Positions 1 through 8,700 of a DNA stretch of 61,441 nucleotides are shown here, piece by piece. Below the pieces are notes generated by a model. The model was not told the origin of the DNA, did not search any database, and saw only the letters and a program-made list of their open reading frames with translations. Numbering within the stretch: position 1 is the stretch's first letter; every line of letters begins with the position of its first letter. Position numbers and translations under genes: made by a program. The DNA is taken from positions 1-61,441 of the IMG/VR virus record IMGVR_UViG_3300020463_000022; one strand, written 5' to 3'. The stretch is from a virus.

Positions 1-1490
1 GTACGACTGTTATACTAGAAGATCAAACCGGTAGACCTCACATAACTAAAGACGGGGTTACCGTTGCAAAAACAATAAACTTATCAGAACCAGTAGAACA
101 CCTTGCGGCAGAGATAATAAAGCAAGCTTCAATTAAGACTGCTGATGAAGCTGGCGACGGAACAACTACTTCAATCGTTTTAGCTAGATCGATTATATCT
201 AATGCATTTAAAAAAATTAAAGAAAACCCTAAAATAAACGTTACAATACTTAGGGAAGAAATAGATTATATTTCAGAGAAGGTATGTAAATACCTGGATA
301 AAAAAGCAAAGCCAGTAGATCAATACTCGGTTGAAAATGTAGCTACAATATCAGCAAATAACGATCCTACTCTTGGAAAAATTATTTCACAGGCATACAA
401 TAAAGTTGGGGTGGACGGCGTCGTGACAATAGAAGAATCTATGAGGCCCGATCATAAAACATATGTGGAGATAGTGGAGGGAACAAGAATTAAAAGAGGC
501 TTTCAAAGTCCATACCTCATCACTGACAAAGAAAAGAACACTGTCGTACTAGATAATCCTTTTGTTTTAATATCTGATAAAAAAATTGACACTCTTGACG
601 ATATATCGATTCCGTGTAAAGCCGCTATGAATACTAAAAGATCGCTACTAATTATATCTGAGATAGAACAAACCGTAATGAACGTGCTTAATGTTAATAA
701 AGCAAAAGGTATTATCAAAGTGAATGTACTTCCGCCAGAAGGGGTCGGGTTAAATAGGTTTGAGTTATTAGAAGACCTTGCGTCTATGACTGGAGCGATT
801 GTGGTATCAGATCAGACGGGTAACGACTGGAATGGCGTGACAGCTGAATTTCTTGGCGAAGCCAAAAAGTCGGTGTCAACAAATAAAGAAACTATACTTA
901 CACTAAACCTAAAAAAAACTGCTGACGCAGTTAATGAAAAAATAGAGAGGATAAAAGCTATAATCAAAAACAAAGAAGATATATCTAATGATTGGCATTA
1001 TAAGGACCGACTCTCTAGGCTTTCTGGTGGAATTGCTGCAATATTTGTTGGTGCGCACACTGAAATAGAAATGAAAGAAAAAAAAGATAGGGTAGATGAT
1101 TCTATATGCGCAACAAGGGCAGCACTTGAGGAAGGTATACTTCCAGGAGGGGGAGCTGCTCTTTTTCATGCGTCTTCAACTATATATTGGGGAATTGAGG
1201 AAAAAGAAGAAAGAAGGGCTGCATGTGAAATATTGTGGAGATCCCTTCGAGAACCACTTAAAACTATAGTTAACAACTCAGGTATGCCTGTAAGTGAGAT
1301 AGAGGAGAAGGTGGGGGCGTCCGGTAGACACTCTTACGGTTATGATGTTAAGAACAAAAGAATAGGAGACATGTTTAGGTATGGCATAATCGATCCACTA
1401 AAAGTAACCAAGATGGCTCTTAAGAACGCTATATCGGTCTCTAATACTATTTTGCAAACCAATTGTGTCATATCAAACAAAAGAGCATGA
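1..1490 (+). CDS. groEL: Phage-encoded chaperonin GroEL (Hsp60), 3' part; 5' part at 61224-61441
   Basis: ATP-driven group I chaperonin that would fold phage proteins in the host cytoplasm. The reading frame is open from base 3 and joins the segment starting at 61224 through the 115-bp terminal overlap, giving about 530 residues against about 548 in E. coli. Seen: the N-terminal KDGVTVAK motif, the nucleotide loop AGDGTTT with its Asp at residue 87 (same number as the E. coli catalytic Asp87), an EMKEKKDRVDD segment and the EEGILPGGGAAL motif of the C-terminal equatorial domain. The C-terminal Gly-Gly-Met tail of cellular GroEL is absent. It overlaps groES by 4 bp (ATGA), so translation is probably coupled. 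Identification is secure; which client proteins it serves is unknown. Confidence 0.97.
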   Translation, partial: TTVILEDQTGRPHITKDGVTVAKTINLSEPVEHLAAEIIKQASIKTADEAGDGTTTSIVLARSIISNAFKKIKENPKINVTILREEIDYISEKVCKYLDKKAKPVDQYSVENVATISANNDPTLGKIISQAYNKVGVDGVVTIEESMRPDHKTYVEIVEGTRIKRGFQSPYLITDKEKNTVVLDNPFVLISDKKIDTLDDISIPCKAAMNTKRSLLIISEIEQTVMNVLNVNKAKGIIKVNVLPPEGVGLNRFELLEDLASMTGAIVVSDQTGNDWNGVTAEFLGEAKKSVSTNKETILTLNLKKTADAVNEKIERIKAIIKNKEDISNDWHYKDRLSRLSGGIAAIFVGAHTEIEMKEKKDRVDDSICATRAALEEGILPGGGAALFHASSTIYWGIEEKEERRAACEILWRSLREPLKTIVNNSGMPVSEIEEKVGASGRHSYGYDVKNKRIGDMFRYGIIDPLKVTKMALKNAISVSNTILQTNCVISNKRA

Positions 1491-1744
1491 AGGCATTAGG
1501 AAGCTTTGTTCTACTAGAAGAACAAAAAGAGGAAATTAAAAATGATATGGGGTTGATTGTAACCGCATCAAGTGAACAAAAAATAAGATATAAACTCGCA
1601 AAAGTAATAACAACAGGAGAAGATGTAAATGGAATTAACGCTGGAGATAGTGTTTATTATGACACTGCTGCTGGTTCTGATATCAGAGTTAACGGGAAGA
1701 AGTTAGTGGTTGTTCATGATAGGGGAGTTGTTATAGTCTTGTGA
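1487..1744 (+). CDS. groES: Co-chaperonin GroES (Cpn10)
   Basis: 85-residue lid for the GroEL ring. The start is taken as the ATG inside the groEL stop (ATGA), not an upstream in-frame codon, because it gives the usual Cpn10 N-terminus (MKALGSFVLLEE). The mobile-loop region (residues about 16-28, hydrophobic tip MGLIV) binds GroEL in this family. The C-terminal half has the typical GDSVYYD and VVVHDRGVVIVL strands. It is slightly shorter than bacterial GroES (about 97 residues). Encoded directly after groEL and overlapping the next gene by 4 bp. Together the two genes form a complete chaperonin set independent of the host's. Confidence 0.93.
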   Translation: MKALGSFVLLEEQKEEIKNDMGLIVTASSEQKIRYKLAKVITTGEDVNGINAGDSVYYDTAAGSDIRVNGKKLVVVHDRGVVIVL

Positions 1745-2481
1745 TCTTATTTGATTTAGAAGACGATAATATTATTCTTCAAACCTACGTTGATTTCGGT
1801 GGGTATGATTTCGTTTGGTTTGAGAATCCAATTAATTATTATAACATTAAAAACATCACTGCAAGAATATCTTCATTTGAGCAACTTAAGTGGTATGCAG
1901 AGGTTTTTTTCTATTTAAACCCTGACATAGACTTAAAAATATTTAAAGGGTTTTTTCAGGCAATTTCAAGTACCGATTTTGGAAAAACGGTTAGATCTTA
2001 TGGACGAGCAAGAACAGGATCTATGGTAGCGGATGTTTATAAAGAAAAATCCATCCCTTGGTGTAGAAGGAAGAGAAGGCTTATATTCAATCCAGAAATA
2101 ATCATGTCTCCCGAAGAAAAGAAAAGTATATCAGCTACACTATGCAAAAGAGGTGTTGTTTTTACCAAGAGTGACGTCCTGGACGCTATAGAGTATTTTA
2201 GGAAGTTTAATATCATTATTACTTCACAAAGAATATCTCGTCACATTAATTGTTCTTTACCAACAGTTAATAGACTTCTTGACAAAAAAACTAAAGACAT
2301 TATTAAGTTTTACAACATTACAATAAGAGAAGAAAAGAAAATACTTAAGGTTGTTGAGTCTATTCAAATACTTACCTCAGGAGGTGATGAAATTAAAATA
2401 AGGTCTTTGAAACTTCTTACAGCTGAAAGAAACTACGAAATTATTAAAAAAGCAATTGCTAGGTTTGAGAGTTGCCTCTAG
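1741..2481 (+). CDS. Uncharacterised protein with a C-terminal HTH-like segment
   Basis: 246 residues. The start is a GTG overlapping the groES stop (GTGA), so it belongs to the groEL-groES transcript. No family recognised. Residues about 150-190 (ITSQRISRHIN...PTVNRLLDKK) have the helix-turn-helix pattern of MarR/GntR-type DNA-binding proteins, followed by a helical tail. The N-terminal 120 residues are aromatic-rich and give no clue. It ends 23 bp inside the convergent winged-helix gene on the other strand. A regulatory role is inferred only from the HTH-like segment. Confidence 0.6.
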   Translation: MILFDLEDDNIILQTYVDFGGYDFVWFENPINYYNIKNITARISSFEQLKWYAEVFFYLNPDIDLKIFKGFFQAISSTDFGKTVRSYGRARTGSMVADVYKEKSIPWCRRKRRLIFNPEIIMSPEEKKSISATLCKRGVVFTKSDVLDAIEYFRKFNIIITSQRISRHINCSLPTVNRLLDKKTKDIIKFYNITIREEKKILKVVESIQILTSGGDEIKIRSLKLLTAERNYEIIKKAIARFESCL

Positions 2482-2953
2482 ACACGAGATTCATCTTTTT
2501 AATTATTTCCCTATATTTTTTGTCCATATATCCAGCGCTTTTAGAAAATATTGGATTTCTGTAAGGGTTTTCAGATATTTCTTCTTCTTGTGTTAGCTTC
2601 TTATATGTATGAGAACATATTAATTTACTTTTTTGTGACAACTCATACAGGGTTTGATAATGATACTTTTTACCTTCTCTCCATGTTTTTATATATCCCT
2701 GTGTAACCATATCACTAAACCTTCTTTTATCCCAATCTATAAGCTTTGAAAAAGAAAAAAATTGTTCTTTAGTAAATATGTTTTCATCGTATAAGAAAAG
2801 AAGTATTTCTAGTGTGGGTGTATTTATCTCATACTTCCTGGTTATGTAGTATTTGATAATTCTCCAGTTTTTTAAAAAGTTGTGTTTTTTGTGTCTTGGT
2901 CTGTATGTGGGCTTCTTTTCTCCTTTTTTGCTAATGTAATAAGCTTTTCGCAT
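2459..2953 (-). CDS. Winged-helix transcriptional regulator-like protein
   Basis: 164 residues from ATG 2953. A TTG at 2977 would extend it by 8 codons but lies inside a candidate -7 box, so the ATG is preferred. Basic N-terminus (RPRHKKHN), then a MarR-like arrangement: TPTLEILLFLYDENIFT, a recognition-helix-like FSKLIDWDKRRFSDMVTQGY and a wing (TWREGKKYHYQTLYEL). It is the only leftward gene in the left part of the genome and diverges from the late structural operon across a perfect 16-bp palindrome at 3011-3026. This layout suggests a regulator of the late operon and perhaps of itself; that role is inferred. Confidence 0.6.
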   Translation of the reverse strand: MRKAYYISKKGEKKPTYRPRHKKHNFLKNWRIIKYYITRKYEINTPTLEILLFLYDENIFTKEQFFSFSKLIDWDKRRFSDMVTQGYIKTWREGKKYHYQTLYELSQKSKLICSHTYKKLTQEEEISENPYRNPIFSKSAGYMDKKYREIIKKMNLVSRGNSQT

Positions 2954-2974
2954 TGGTCTTGTTGTGACTTTGTC

Positions 2975-2982
2975 CAAAACTA
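2975..2982 (-). promoter_or_regulatory. Candidate Bacteroidetes -7 box for the winged-helix gene
   Basis: On the minus strand this reads TAGTTTTG, matching the TAnnTTTG consensus, 21 nt upstream of the ATG at 2953. No good -33 TTTG box is visible. Confidence 0.4.
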
Positions 2983-2998
2983 CAAATTTTAAAATTCT

Positions 2999-3006
2999 TA
3001 TCTTTG
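2999..3006 (+). promoter_or_regulatory. Candidate Bacteroidetes -7 box for the late operon
   Basis: TATCTTTG, an exact match to TAnnTTTG, 22 nt upstream of the ATG at 3029. The -33 element is weak. The palindrome 3011-3026 lies right after it, around the expected transcription start. Confidence 0.5.
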
Positions 3007-3010
3007 CCTA

Positions 3011-3026
3011 TGTAAATATATTTACA
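3011..3026. promoter_or_regulatory. Perfect 16-bp palindrome, candidate operator
   Basis: TGTAAATATATTTACA is a perfect dyad lying 4 nt after the rightward -7 box and 2 nt before the ATG of the first late gene, between divergent genes one of which encodes a winged-helix protein. This is a typical place and size for a dimeric repressor site. No second copy was seen in the window. Confidence 0.5.
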
Positions 3027-3028
3027 AT

Positions 3029-3328
3029 ATGGCGGCAAAGCTTGATAAATCTAAGATGAGTTGTAACAAACCTAGGAAAAGTCCAAATCCTAAGAAAAAG
3101 AGGGTCGTTAAAGCTTGTTCAGGTGGAACTGAAAAAATAATTCATTATGGCGCTTCGGGTTATGGTCATAATTATAGTAATGCTGCTAGAAAATCTTTTA
3201 GGGCTAGACACAAATGCGGTCAGGCAAAAAATAAATTGACTGCACGCTATTGGGCTTGCAAAGACTTATGGGCTGGAAAAGGAGGGTCCACCAAATCATC
3301 TCCTAAATCGAAACAAGGAAAATATTAG
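3029..3328 (+). CDS. Small basic Cys-containing conserved marine-phage protein
   Basis: 99 residues, very basic, with four cysteines at about 12, 30, 63 and 77. The blocks KACSGGTEKIIHYGASGYGHNYS, RKSFRARHKCG and LTARYWACKDLWAGKGG resemble a conserved family of short basic proteins found in marine tailed phages; its function is unknown to me. It heads the late operon directly behind the candidate promoter and palindrome. The spaced Cys/His residues could bind metal, but this is inference. Confidence 0.8.
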   Translation: MAAKLDKSKMSCNKPRKSPNPKKKRVVKACSGGTEKIIHYGASGYGHNYSNAARKSFRARHKCGQAKNKLTARYWACKDLWAGKGGSTKSSPKSKQGKY

Positions 3329-3331
3329 AAT

Positions 3332-3514
3332 ATGAAAAATAATGGTTATTACTCTCCGGCGGGAAGCACGAGTTATGGTAAAATGGGACCCTTTAACAAA
3401 AAGAAAAAGAAAAGAGTTGTATCGAAGAAACAAGGTCCTTTTGGAACAATGTTCGTAACTGAAAAACCAGTCGTTAGGGATGTTGAAGTTGTGAAGCCCA
3501 AAAAAAGAGGATGA
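3332..3514 (+). CDS. Small Lys-rich hypothetical protein
   Basis: 60 residues, 3 nt after the previous stop. Aromatic/Gly N-terminus (NNGYYSPAGSTSYGKMGPF), then a run of lysines and a short tail ending PKKRG. No family recognised beyond the pattern of small basic proteins in this cluster. Stop and next start overlap as ATGA. Probably a minor virion or DNA-associated protein, but nothing in the sequence proves that. Confidence 0.65.
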   Translation: MKNNGYYSPAGSTSYGKMGPFNKKKKKRVVSKKQGPFGTMFVTEKPVVRDVEVVKPKKRG

Positions 3515-3693
3515 AAGGGCCTTTTAAAAACCATACTGGGCTTGGAGATACCGTTGCCGCTGTTACACAAGTGACAGGAATAAAGGCAATAGTTGATGCG
3601 GGATCAAAAGCTTTTAACAAGCCCTGTGGGTGTGATGGAAGAAGAAAAACATTAAATGATTTATTTCCTTATGGCAAAAGAGAAAAGAAATAA
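3511..3693 (+). CDS. Small conserved phage protein with PCGC motif
   Basis: 60 residues. The N-terminal half is amphipathic (GLGDTVAAVTQVTGIKAIVD). The C-terminal half carries NKPCGCDGRRKTLNDLFPY, a CxC-then-basic motif resembling short proteins of Bacteroidetes phages. Starts in an ATGA overlap with the previous gene and itself overlaps the start of the next gene at 3671. Function unknown. Confidence 0.7.
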   Translation: MKGPFKNHTGLGDTVAAVTQVTGIKAIVDAGSKAFNKPCGCDGRRKTLNDLFPYGKREKK

Positions 3694-3826
3694 AATATGC
3701 CCTTCAGGCATAGCATGGGCAAAAAGAACCTTTGATAAATATCCATCGGCATATGCAAATATGGCGGCGAGTAAATATTGCAAAGATCCCAATTATGCAA
3801 AAAACTCAAAAAGAAAAAAGAAATGA
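3671..3826 (+). CDS. Short conserved basic protein (AWAKRTFxxYPSAYAN family)
   Basis: 51 residues. Read directly: M-AKEKRNKICPSGIAWAK, then RTFDKYPSAYANMAASKYC and KDPNYAKNSKRKKK. The W-K-R-x-F...YPSAYANMAASKYC block recurs in marine phages as a stand-alone short protein, so this is a real gene despite its size. Starts 20 bp inside the preceding gene and its stop overlaps the next ATG (ATGA). Function unknown; Lys-rich tail suggests nucleic acid contact. Confidence 0.8.
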   Translation: MAKEKRNKICPSGIAWAKRTFDKYPSAYANMAASKYCKDPNYAKNSKRKKK

Positions 3827-4242
3827 AACTTCCCTCTAACGGTGTGGCCAAAGACATACGTCACTATATTGGCGCATTAATCGTGTTTTTTTTAGTTGTG
3901 ATAATATTATTTTATTTGACCAGGTATAAAATACCAAACGAAAATGCACAAATCGTTAACACAATCATCGGCATGATAGTTGCGAGCCTGGCGATGGTAA
4001 TAAGCAGTATCACTGGGCGCAACCCTGATGACTTAGATGCCGCAAAAAAGAAAATAAGTAATTTAGAGATGAAGATTGAAATGCTTGTAAATGCTAAAGA
4101 TATGCTGGAAGGCATGTTGATTAAACTACAAGACGACACAATAGATCGGTTATTGTTAAACAAAACACTAGAATTTGACACAAAACAAAGAAGCTGTGTT
4201 TGTGGGGAAAACTCTTGTAAATGTGAAGGACAAGATGGGTGA
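3823..4242 (+). CDS. Two-TM, coiled-coil membrane protein; possible holin or spanin partner
   Basis: 139 residues. Start chosen at the ATGA overlap with the upstream gene. Hydrophobic segments at about 12-36 (IGALIVFFLVVIILFYL) and 43-63 (VNTIIGMIVASLAMVISSI), then a helical coiled-coil region (DLDAAKKKISNLEMKIEML) and a Cys-rich tail (CVCGENSCKC). Two membrane segments plus a cytoplasmic coiled coil, near an endolysin and a 3-TM holin, suggest a role in lysis, such as antiholin or a second holin. Exact role not shown. Confidence 0.7.
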   Translation: MKLPSNGVAKDIRHYIGALIVFFLVVIILFYLTRYKIPNENAQIVNTIIGMIVASLAMVISSITGRNPDDLDAAKKKISNLEMKIEMLVNAKDMLEGMLIKLQDDTIDRLLLNKTLEFDTKQRSCVCGENSCKCEGQDG

Positions 4243-4474
4243 ACTTAAAAAATGGAGAGAACAAAAGTGGGTTAGAATCGGTACTGACGGCTCTATACTA
4301 GGTCCATGTGGAACAAGTAAAAACAAAAAAAATCCTGACAGATGTTTACCTTTGTCAAAAGCAAGGTCTCTATCTAAATCAGAAAGAGCCGCAACTGCTA
4401 AAAAGAAAAAGAGGGAAGGCTCAACTGGAAAACAGTTCGTCTCTAATACAAAAAAAGCAAAAGTAAAATCATGA
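4235..4474 (+). CDS. DUF5872-like small basic phage protein
   Basis: 79 residues. A TTG at 4175 would give a longer frame but lies deep in the upstream gene; ATG 4235, overlapping the upstream stop by 8 bp, fits the cluster. It has the KWVRIG...GPCGTSKNKKNPDRCLP and SKSERAATAKKKKREG blocks that resemble the DUF5872 family of marine phages: a W-V start, two cysteines spaced by a basic loop and a KA(R)xxxSxxE helix. Function unknown. Stop overlaps the next ATG. Confidence 0.75.
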   Translation: MGELKKWREQKWVRIGTDGSILGPCGTSKNKKNPDRCLPLSKARSLSKSERAATAKKKKREGSTGKQFVSNTKKAKVKS

Positions 4475-4623
4475 TAAACTCAAAAAAAATTAAAGCACCA
4501 GCAGGATTTCATTGGATGAAATCGTCTAAAGGTTTAAAATTAATGAAACATACTGGTAAATTTGTAAAACACAAAGGGGCATCTTTGTATGCTGATTTTA
4601 AAATACAAAAAAAACACAAATAA
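4471..4623 (+). CDS. Short basic conserved protein (HWMK...HKGAS)
   Basis: 50 residues, starting in an ATGA overlap. Reads MINSKKIKAPAGFHWMK, SSKGLKLMKHTGKFVKHKG, ASLYADFKIQKKHK. The spacing HWMK-LMK-KHKGAS-FK resembles a short basic family that travels with the preceding DUF5872-like gene in marine phages. Function unknown. Confidence 0.75.
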   Translation: MINSKKIKAPAGFHWMKSSKGLKLMKHTGKFVKHKGASLYADFKIQKKHK

Positions 4624-4625
4624 TT

Positions 4626-4760
4626 ATGCCGTATAGTAAATATAGTGCAAAGCAGAAGAAGCTTGCGAGAGTAGCTCCTCCAAGAAATAAGATTACTTCT
4701 TTGGATCTCAAAGTCTTAAGAGACAATAAGAAGAAAAAGAAAACAAAGAAAAATGGATGA
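4626..4760 (+). CDS. Short basic hypothetical protein
   Basis: 44 residues beginning MPYSKYSAKQKKLARVAPPR and ending in a run of lysines. Two bases after the previous stop, and overlapping the next start by 8 bp. Too short for ordinary gene prediction, but its coupling to both neighbours supports it. Function unknown. Confidence 0.6.
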   Translation: MPYSKYSAKQKKLARVAPPRNKITSLDLKVLRDNKKKKKTKKNG

Positions 4761-4902
4761 TTTGAGAGTATATGGAATAAATATCTCTGCAATTACAGGG
4801 GTTGGAATAAGTGATATAAATCCTTTATTGTCAACTTTAGTTTTGACCGCAACGCTTGTTTACACTGTGATACAGATTATAGAGAAAACAAAAAAGAAAT
4901 GA
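4753..4902 (+). CDS. Small single-TM membrane protein
   Basis: 49 residues: MDDLRVYGINISAITG, then a hydrophobic helix at about 20-43 (INPLLSTLVLTATLVYTVIQII) and a short basic tail EKTKKK. One-TM peptides of this type recur beside lysis genes in Bacteroidetes phages and may be pinholin-like. Start overlaps the preceding gene; stop overlaps the next ATG. A lysis role is inferred from position only. Confidence 0.7.
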   Translation: MDDLRVYGINISAITGVGISDINPLLSTLVLTATLVYTVIQIIEKTKKK

Positions 4903-4976
4903 AAAAATTTATAGATAAACTACAAAAAGCCTGGAATAGCCTTTTGTATAAGTTGATGTTTAAAAAATACAAATGA
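4899..4976 (+). CDS. 25-residue amphipathic peptide gene
   Basis: Reads MKKFIDKLQKAWNSLLYKLM then FKKYK. It is linked by ATGA overlaps at both ends to the membrane protein and the endolysin. Helical-wheel reasoning gives a cationic amphipathic helix. It could be a lysis-associated membrane-active peptide or simply a coupling ORF that delivers ribosomes to the endolysin gene. Confidence 0.5.
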   Translation: MKKFIDKLQKAWNSLLYKLMFKKYK

Positions 4977-5317
4977 AACATTTTTCTGAATCAGAATTTA
5001 GTAATTTTAAAATGATGGATAAAAAACTCTTAACCATGTTAGACGAGTTAAGGGATATTTACGGTCATCCTATTAAAATAACTTCAAGTTACAGAAGCCC
5101 AAGCCACCCTATAGAAGCAGCAAAAAACGAACCTGGCGAGCACGCCTATGGCGCAGCTGTCGATATATTAAGCGATAGTGGTGGTAAAACATTTAGGCTT
5201 GTCAAGGCTGCTATTCAAGTAGGATTTGAAAGAATTGGAATAAGCAGAAAAAAAGGATTTATACATTTGGGCATTGGATATCCAGGAGCGCCTGAAAAAA
5301 CAATTTGGACATATTAA
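4973..5317 (+). CDS. M15-family D,D-peptidase, phage endolysin
   Basis: 114 residues, the size of the short M15_3/VanY-like endolysins. Cuts peptide cross-links in peptidoglycan at the end of infection. Zinc ligands are visible: His57 and Asp64 in EHAYGAAVDI and His98 in FIHLGI, with the preceding SSYRSPSH substrate-side motif. No signal peptide, so it needs a holin; a 3-TM holin gene follows immediately. Start is in an ATGA overlap with the upstream peptide gene. Confidence 0.92.
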   Translation: MKHFSESEFSNFKMMDKKLLTMLDELRDIYGHPIKITSSYRSPSHPIEAAKNEPGEHAYGAAVDILSDSGGKTFRLVKAAIQVGFERIGISRKKGFIHLGIGYPGAPEKTIWTY

Positions 5318-5318
5318 T

Positions 5319-5732
5319 ATGGCAAAAAAAGCATTTAAAGAAACTGCCGTTGGAAAATTTTTACTTCAAAAAATTCCCTCAGTCGTTGGCGCTATCGCCG
5401 AAGATACACCTGTTGGAAGTGTCATTCAAGCTATTATAGGAGGTTCTGACATGTCTGAGCAAGACAAGCAGGTCGCTTTAAAAAAGCTAGAGCTAGAAAG
5501 AGCCGAAATGGATGGCATAACAAGAAGATGGGTGGCAGACGCCAGAAGTGGTTTCCTTCCTTCTAACGTAAGGCCGTTAACATTAATATTTCTTACAGTC
5601 TCTTTTGTTATTGGATGGTATATGCAGATAGAAGGCTTATCAGTTGTCAAAGAACTTCTCTTTGTAGTCTTTGCGGGGTATTTCGGCGGAAGATCTTACG
5701 AGAAGGTGATGGGTAATAAAAACCACAAATAA
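5319..5732 (+). CDS. GTA-type 3-TM holin
   Basis: 137 residues from ATG 5319. The frame extends upstream to 5274, but that would overlap the endolysin by 44 bp. Central helix EQDKQVALKKLELERAEMD followed by WVADARSGFLPSNVRPLT and two strong hydrophobic segments (LIFLTVSFVIGWYM and ELLFVVFAGYFGG). This is the layout of the holin family described from gene-transfer-agent and phage lysis cassettes. It would permeabilise the inner membrane so the M15 endolysin reaches the wall. Its last base is the first base of the next ATG. Confidence 0.85.
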   Translation: MAKKAFKETAVGKFLLQKIPSVVGAIAEDTPVGSVIQAIIGGSDMSEQDKQVALKKLELERAEMDGITRRWVADARSGFLPSNVRPLTLIFLTVSFVIGWYMQIEGLSVVKELLFVVFAGYFGGRSYEKVMGNKNHK

Positions 5733-8700
5733 TGGCTAGAATACAAACATATGAACAAGATAGTAATGTAACTTTTCAAGACAAGCTGATAGGAACAGAT
5801 TCAGCAAGCTCTGCAACAAAGAATTTTACTATTCAAAGCTTAATGGACGTTATAAATCAGTTGAGTGGAATTGACTTGTTTGATGGTATAGTTTTTAAAT
5901 ATCAAGCGTTTGAGCCAGCTGCTGCAGATCCTGCGGGAGCATTAAACCTTGTTGGCGGGGCTGCGGCTACGCAAGCATTTACAGCAACAACTCAGATAAT
6001 AGTATCAAAAAAAGTTGTTAATGGTATTGATGTAGAAAATTATGTAAGTTCATTTTTAGGCAAAAAAATAAAAGTTTCAAAGCAAGGAGACTTTGATAAG
6101 TTTGGTGTATTTAGAGTTACTAATGTTCAGAATCATTCAAACACTAGGTATTTAGTTTTAACTGTAACCCATAAAGAGTCAAACGGAAGTTTTGAGCCAA
6201 ACAGTTATTATTTCCTTTCTTTTTATGGACTCCCTTTAGTTACAGATTTAGAAGATGTTACTAATGCTGGGTCTGGACTAATAATAACTGACGCAGAAAG
6301 AACTACTTTGGGCACAGCATTACAGCCTTCAGATATAACAGACAACCTTACCTCTACAGATGCAAATAAAGCTTTATCTGCAAATCAAGGAAAGATACTT
6401 AAAGATCTTACAGACGATCTATTTACTTTATTAGACGTTGACGCAGCAGATAAGCCTGCTTTGGACACACTTAGAGAGGTTGTTAATTTTTGTCAAATAA
6501 ATGCAGCTACTTTATCTTCTTTAGGGATAGGCAGCATTGCGGGACTTCAAGTTGCTTTAAATGCAAAGGTTGATGTTGTATCCGGTAAAGCTCTTTCAGA
6601 AAATGATTTTACAAATGCGCTTTTAACTAAATTAAACGGAATAGCCACTGGAGCTCAAGTAAATGTAAAACCAGATTTCAGTGCCACAGCAGGTGCTGCT
6701 AATGAAATATTAAACATACCTTCAGACATAACTGATTTGTCTGCTCATAACGTAACTGAGCTTTCAGATGTAAATACAGCTTTTTTTACAGGATCCACAG
6801 CTACTGCTTTAACAGACGCAGGATCAGGATCTATTATTACAAACACAGAAAGGACGAAGCTTGGCGCAATAGATGTCAATCCTACAAATTCTACAATAAC
6901 AGATGGGACTGATAGTATTACTGTCGCTCCTTCTTCTAGAACTATAGAGGTTGCAGGGACTACAAATGAAGTTGAGGTATCTCCTACCGGAGCGCAAGAT
7001 CTTTCCACAAACAGAACGTTTACAGTTGGACTTCCAAATGATGTAACCATAGGAAATGATTTAACAGTAACTGGAGCTGCAACCGCCGCTTCTTTTGTAA
7101 AATCAGGAGGAACCTCAGCACAAATTCTTTTGGCTAATGGATCGGTTATTGATCTGACAATAGAATCCCAAGGAATAAATAGCAACGATAGTGATACAAA
7201 GGTTCCTTCAAATGCTGCTGTTAAAGATGCGATAGATACTGCGGTTACAAATCTTGTAAATGGTGCTCCAACAGCACTAGATACATTAAATGAATTAGCC
7301 GCAGCCTTAGGGGATGATGCCGCTTTTTCTACTACTATAACAACAGCTTTAGGTAACAGGCTAAAATTTGATTCTTCTCAAACTTTAAGTTCTGCAGAAA
7401 AAACTCAAATACTAACAAACTTAGGGATTACCTCTACCATTCAAGAAATTAATTTTTTAGATGGAGTAACTTCTACTCTAGCATATAAAAGCCATACAGT
7501 AACTGTAGGAAGCAAGACAGGAGGAGGAAATGCTTTTTATGTAGACGGAGGCGAAACACCTGTGCTTATTATTTTGCCAGGAGCTAAATATAGGTTTGAT
7601 GTAAGCGACAGTACAAACACAGGGCATGCTTTTCAATTTAGTGAAAATGTAGATGGCGCAGGTACTGGATCATATACAGCTAATGCAACTGCTGTAGGAA
7701 CTCCTGGACAATCTGGAGCATATATCGATATAACTGGAAGTTACCAATATCCGTCATTATATTACTACTGTCCTTTCCATAACGGAATGGGAAATAGGCT
7801 TAAAACAGACGCTAGTTCTTATTTAGGAGGTCTTACTTCAGATAAAATAGAGTTTGATCATGATTTAATTCTAGATTCTAAAATAGTTACAAAGCATAGT
7901 AATACCGTAAAGACTATGGTTGTTACTGTTGTAACTAAAACTGCAGCACACCCAGCACACGGTGTAGCCGGGGCATCTAGTTCAGGATATTCTATAGACG
8001 GTATAGAATCGCCTGAGTTAACTTTTGCTGTAGGAAATACTTATAAGTTTGATCAATCAGATTCAACTAATACAAACCACCCTCTTAGGTTTTATACTGA
8101 CGAGGCAAAAACAGCTATATTTGGATCAGGAGTAACTACATCGGGTACACCTGGTCAAAGTGGTGCATATACTCAAATCATACCTTTAGAGACAACACCT
8201 AATACATTATACTATCAGTGTTCAGCCCATGTTAAAATGGGCTGGAAGGCTGTATTTAATACAAGAAACTTAACAAATTTTTTAACTGATGATTTAAATG
8301 AAGGTTCTTCTAATCTTTATTATACAGACGCAAGAGTATTAGCTAAAATCAACTCAACAAGTATTGATGCTCTTAGTGATGTAGATACAACAACAAGCGC
8401 TCCATCTTCAGGGCAGGCTCTTGTTTGGAATGGAAGTAATTTTGTGCCAAATACCGTAGGAAGCACTTTAACAGTACAAGAAGAGGGTAGTGCGTTATCT
8501 AATGCGGCAACTATATTAAATTTTGTAGGGTCAGGGGTTACAGCCTCTGGATCCGGTGGAACAAAAACAATAACTATAGGAGGTAGTATTGATGATTTAT
8601 CTGATGTAGATATTACAAGCAATGCTCCGTCTACAGGACAAATACTAAAATGGGATGGAACTAATTTTGTCCCAGGAACGGATAACTCTGGATCAGCGGC

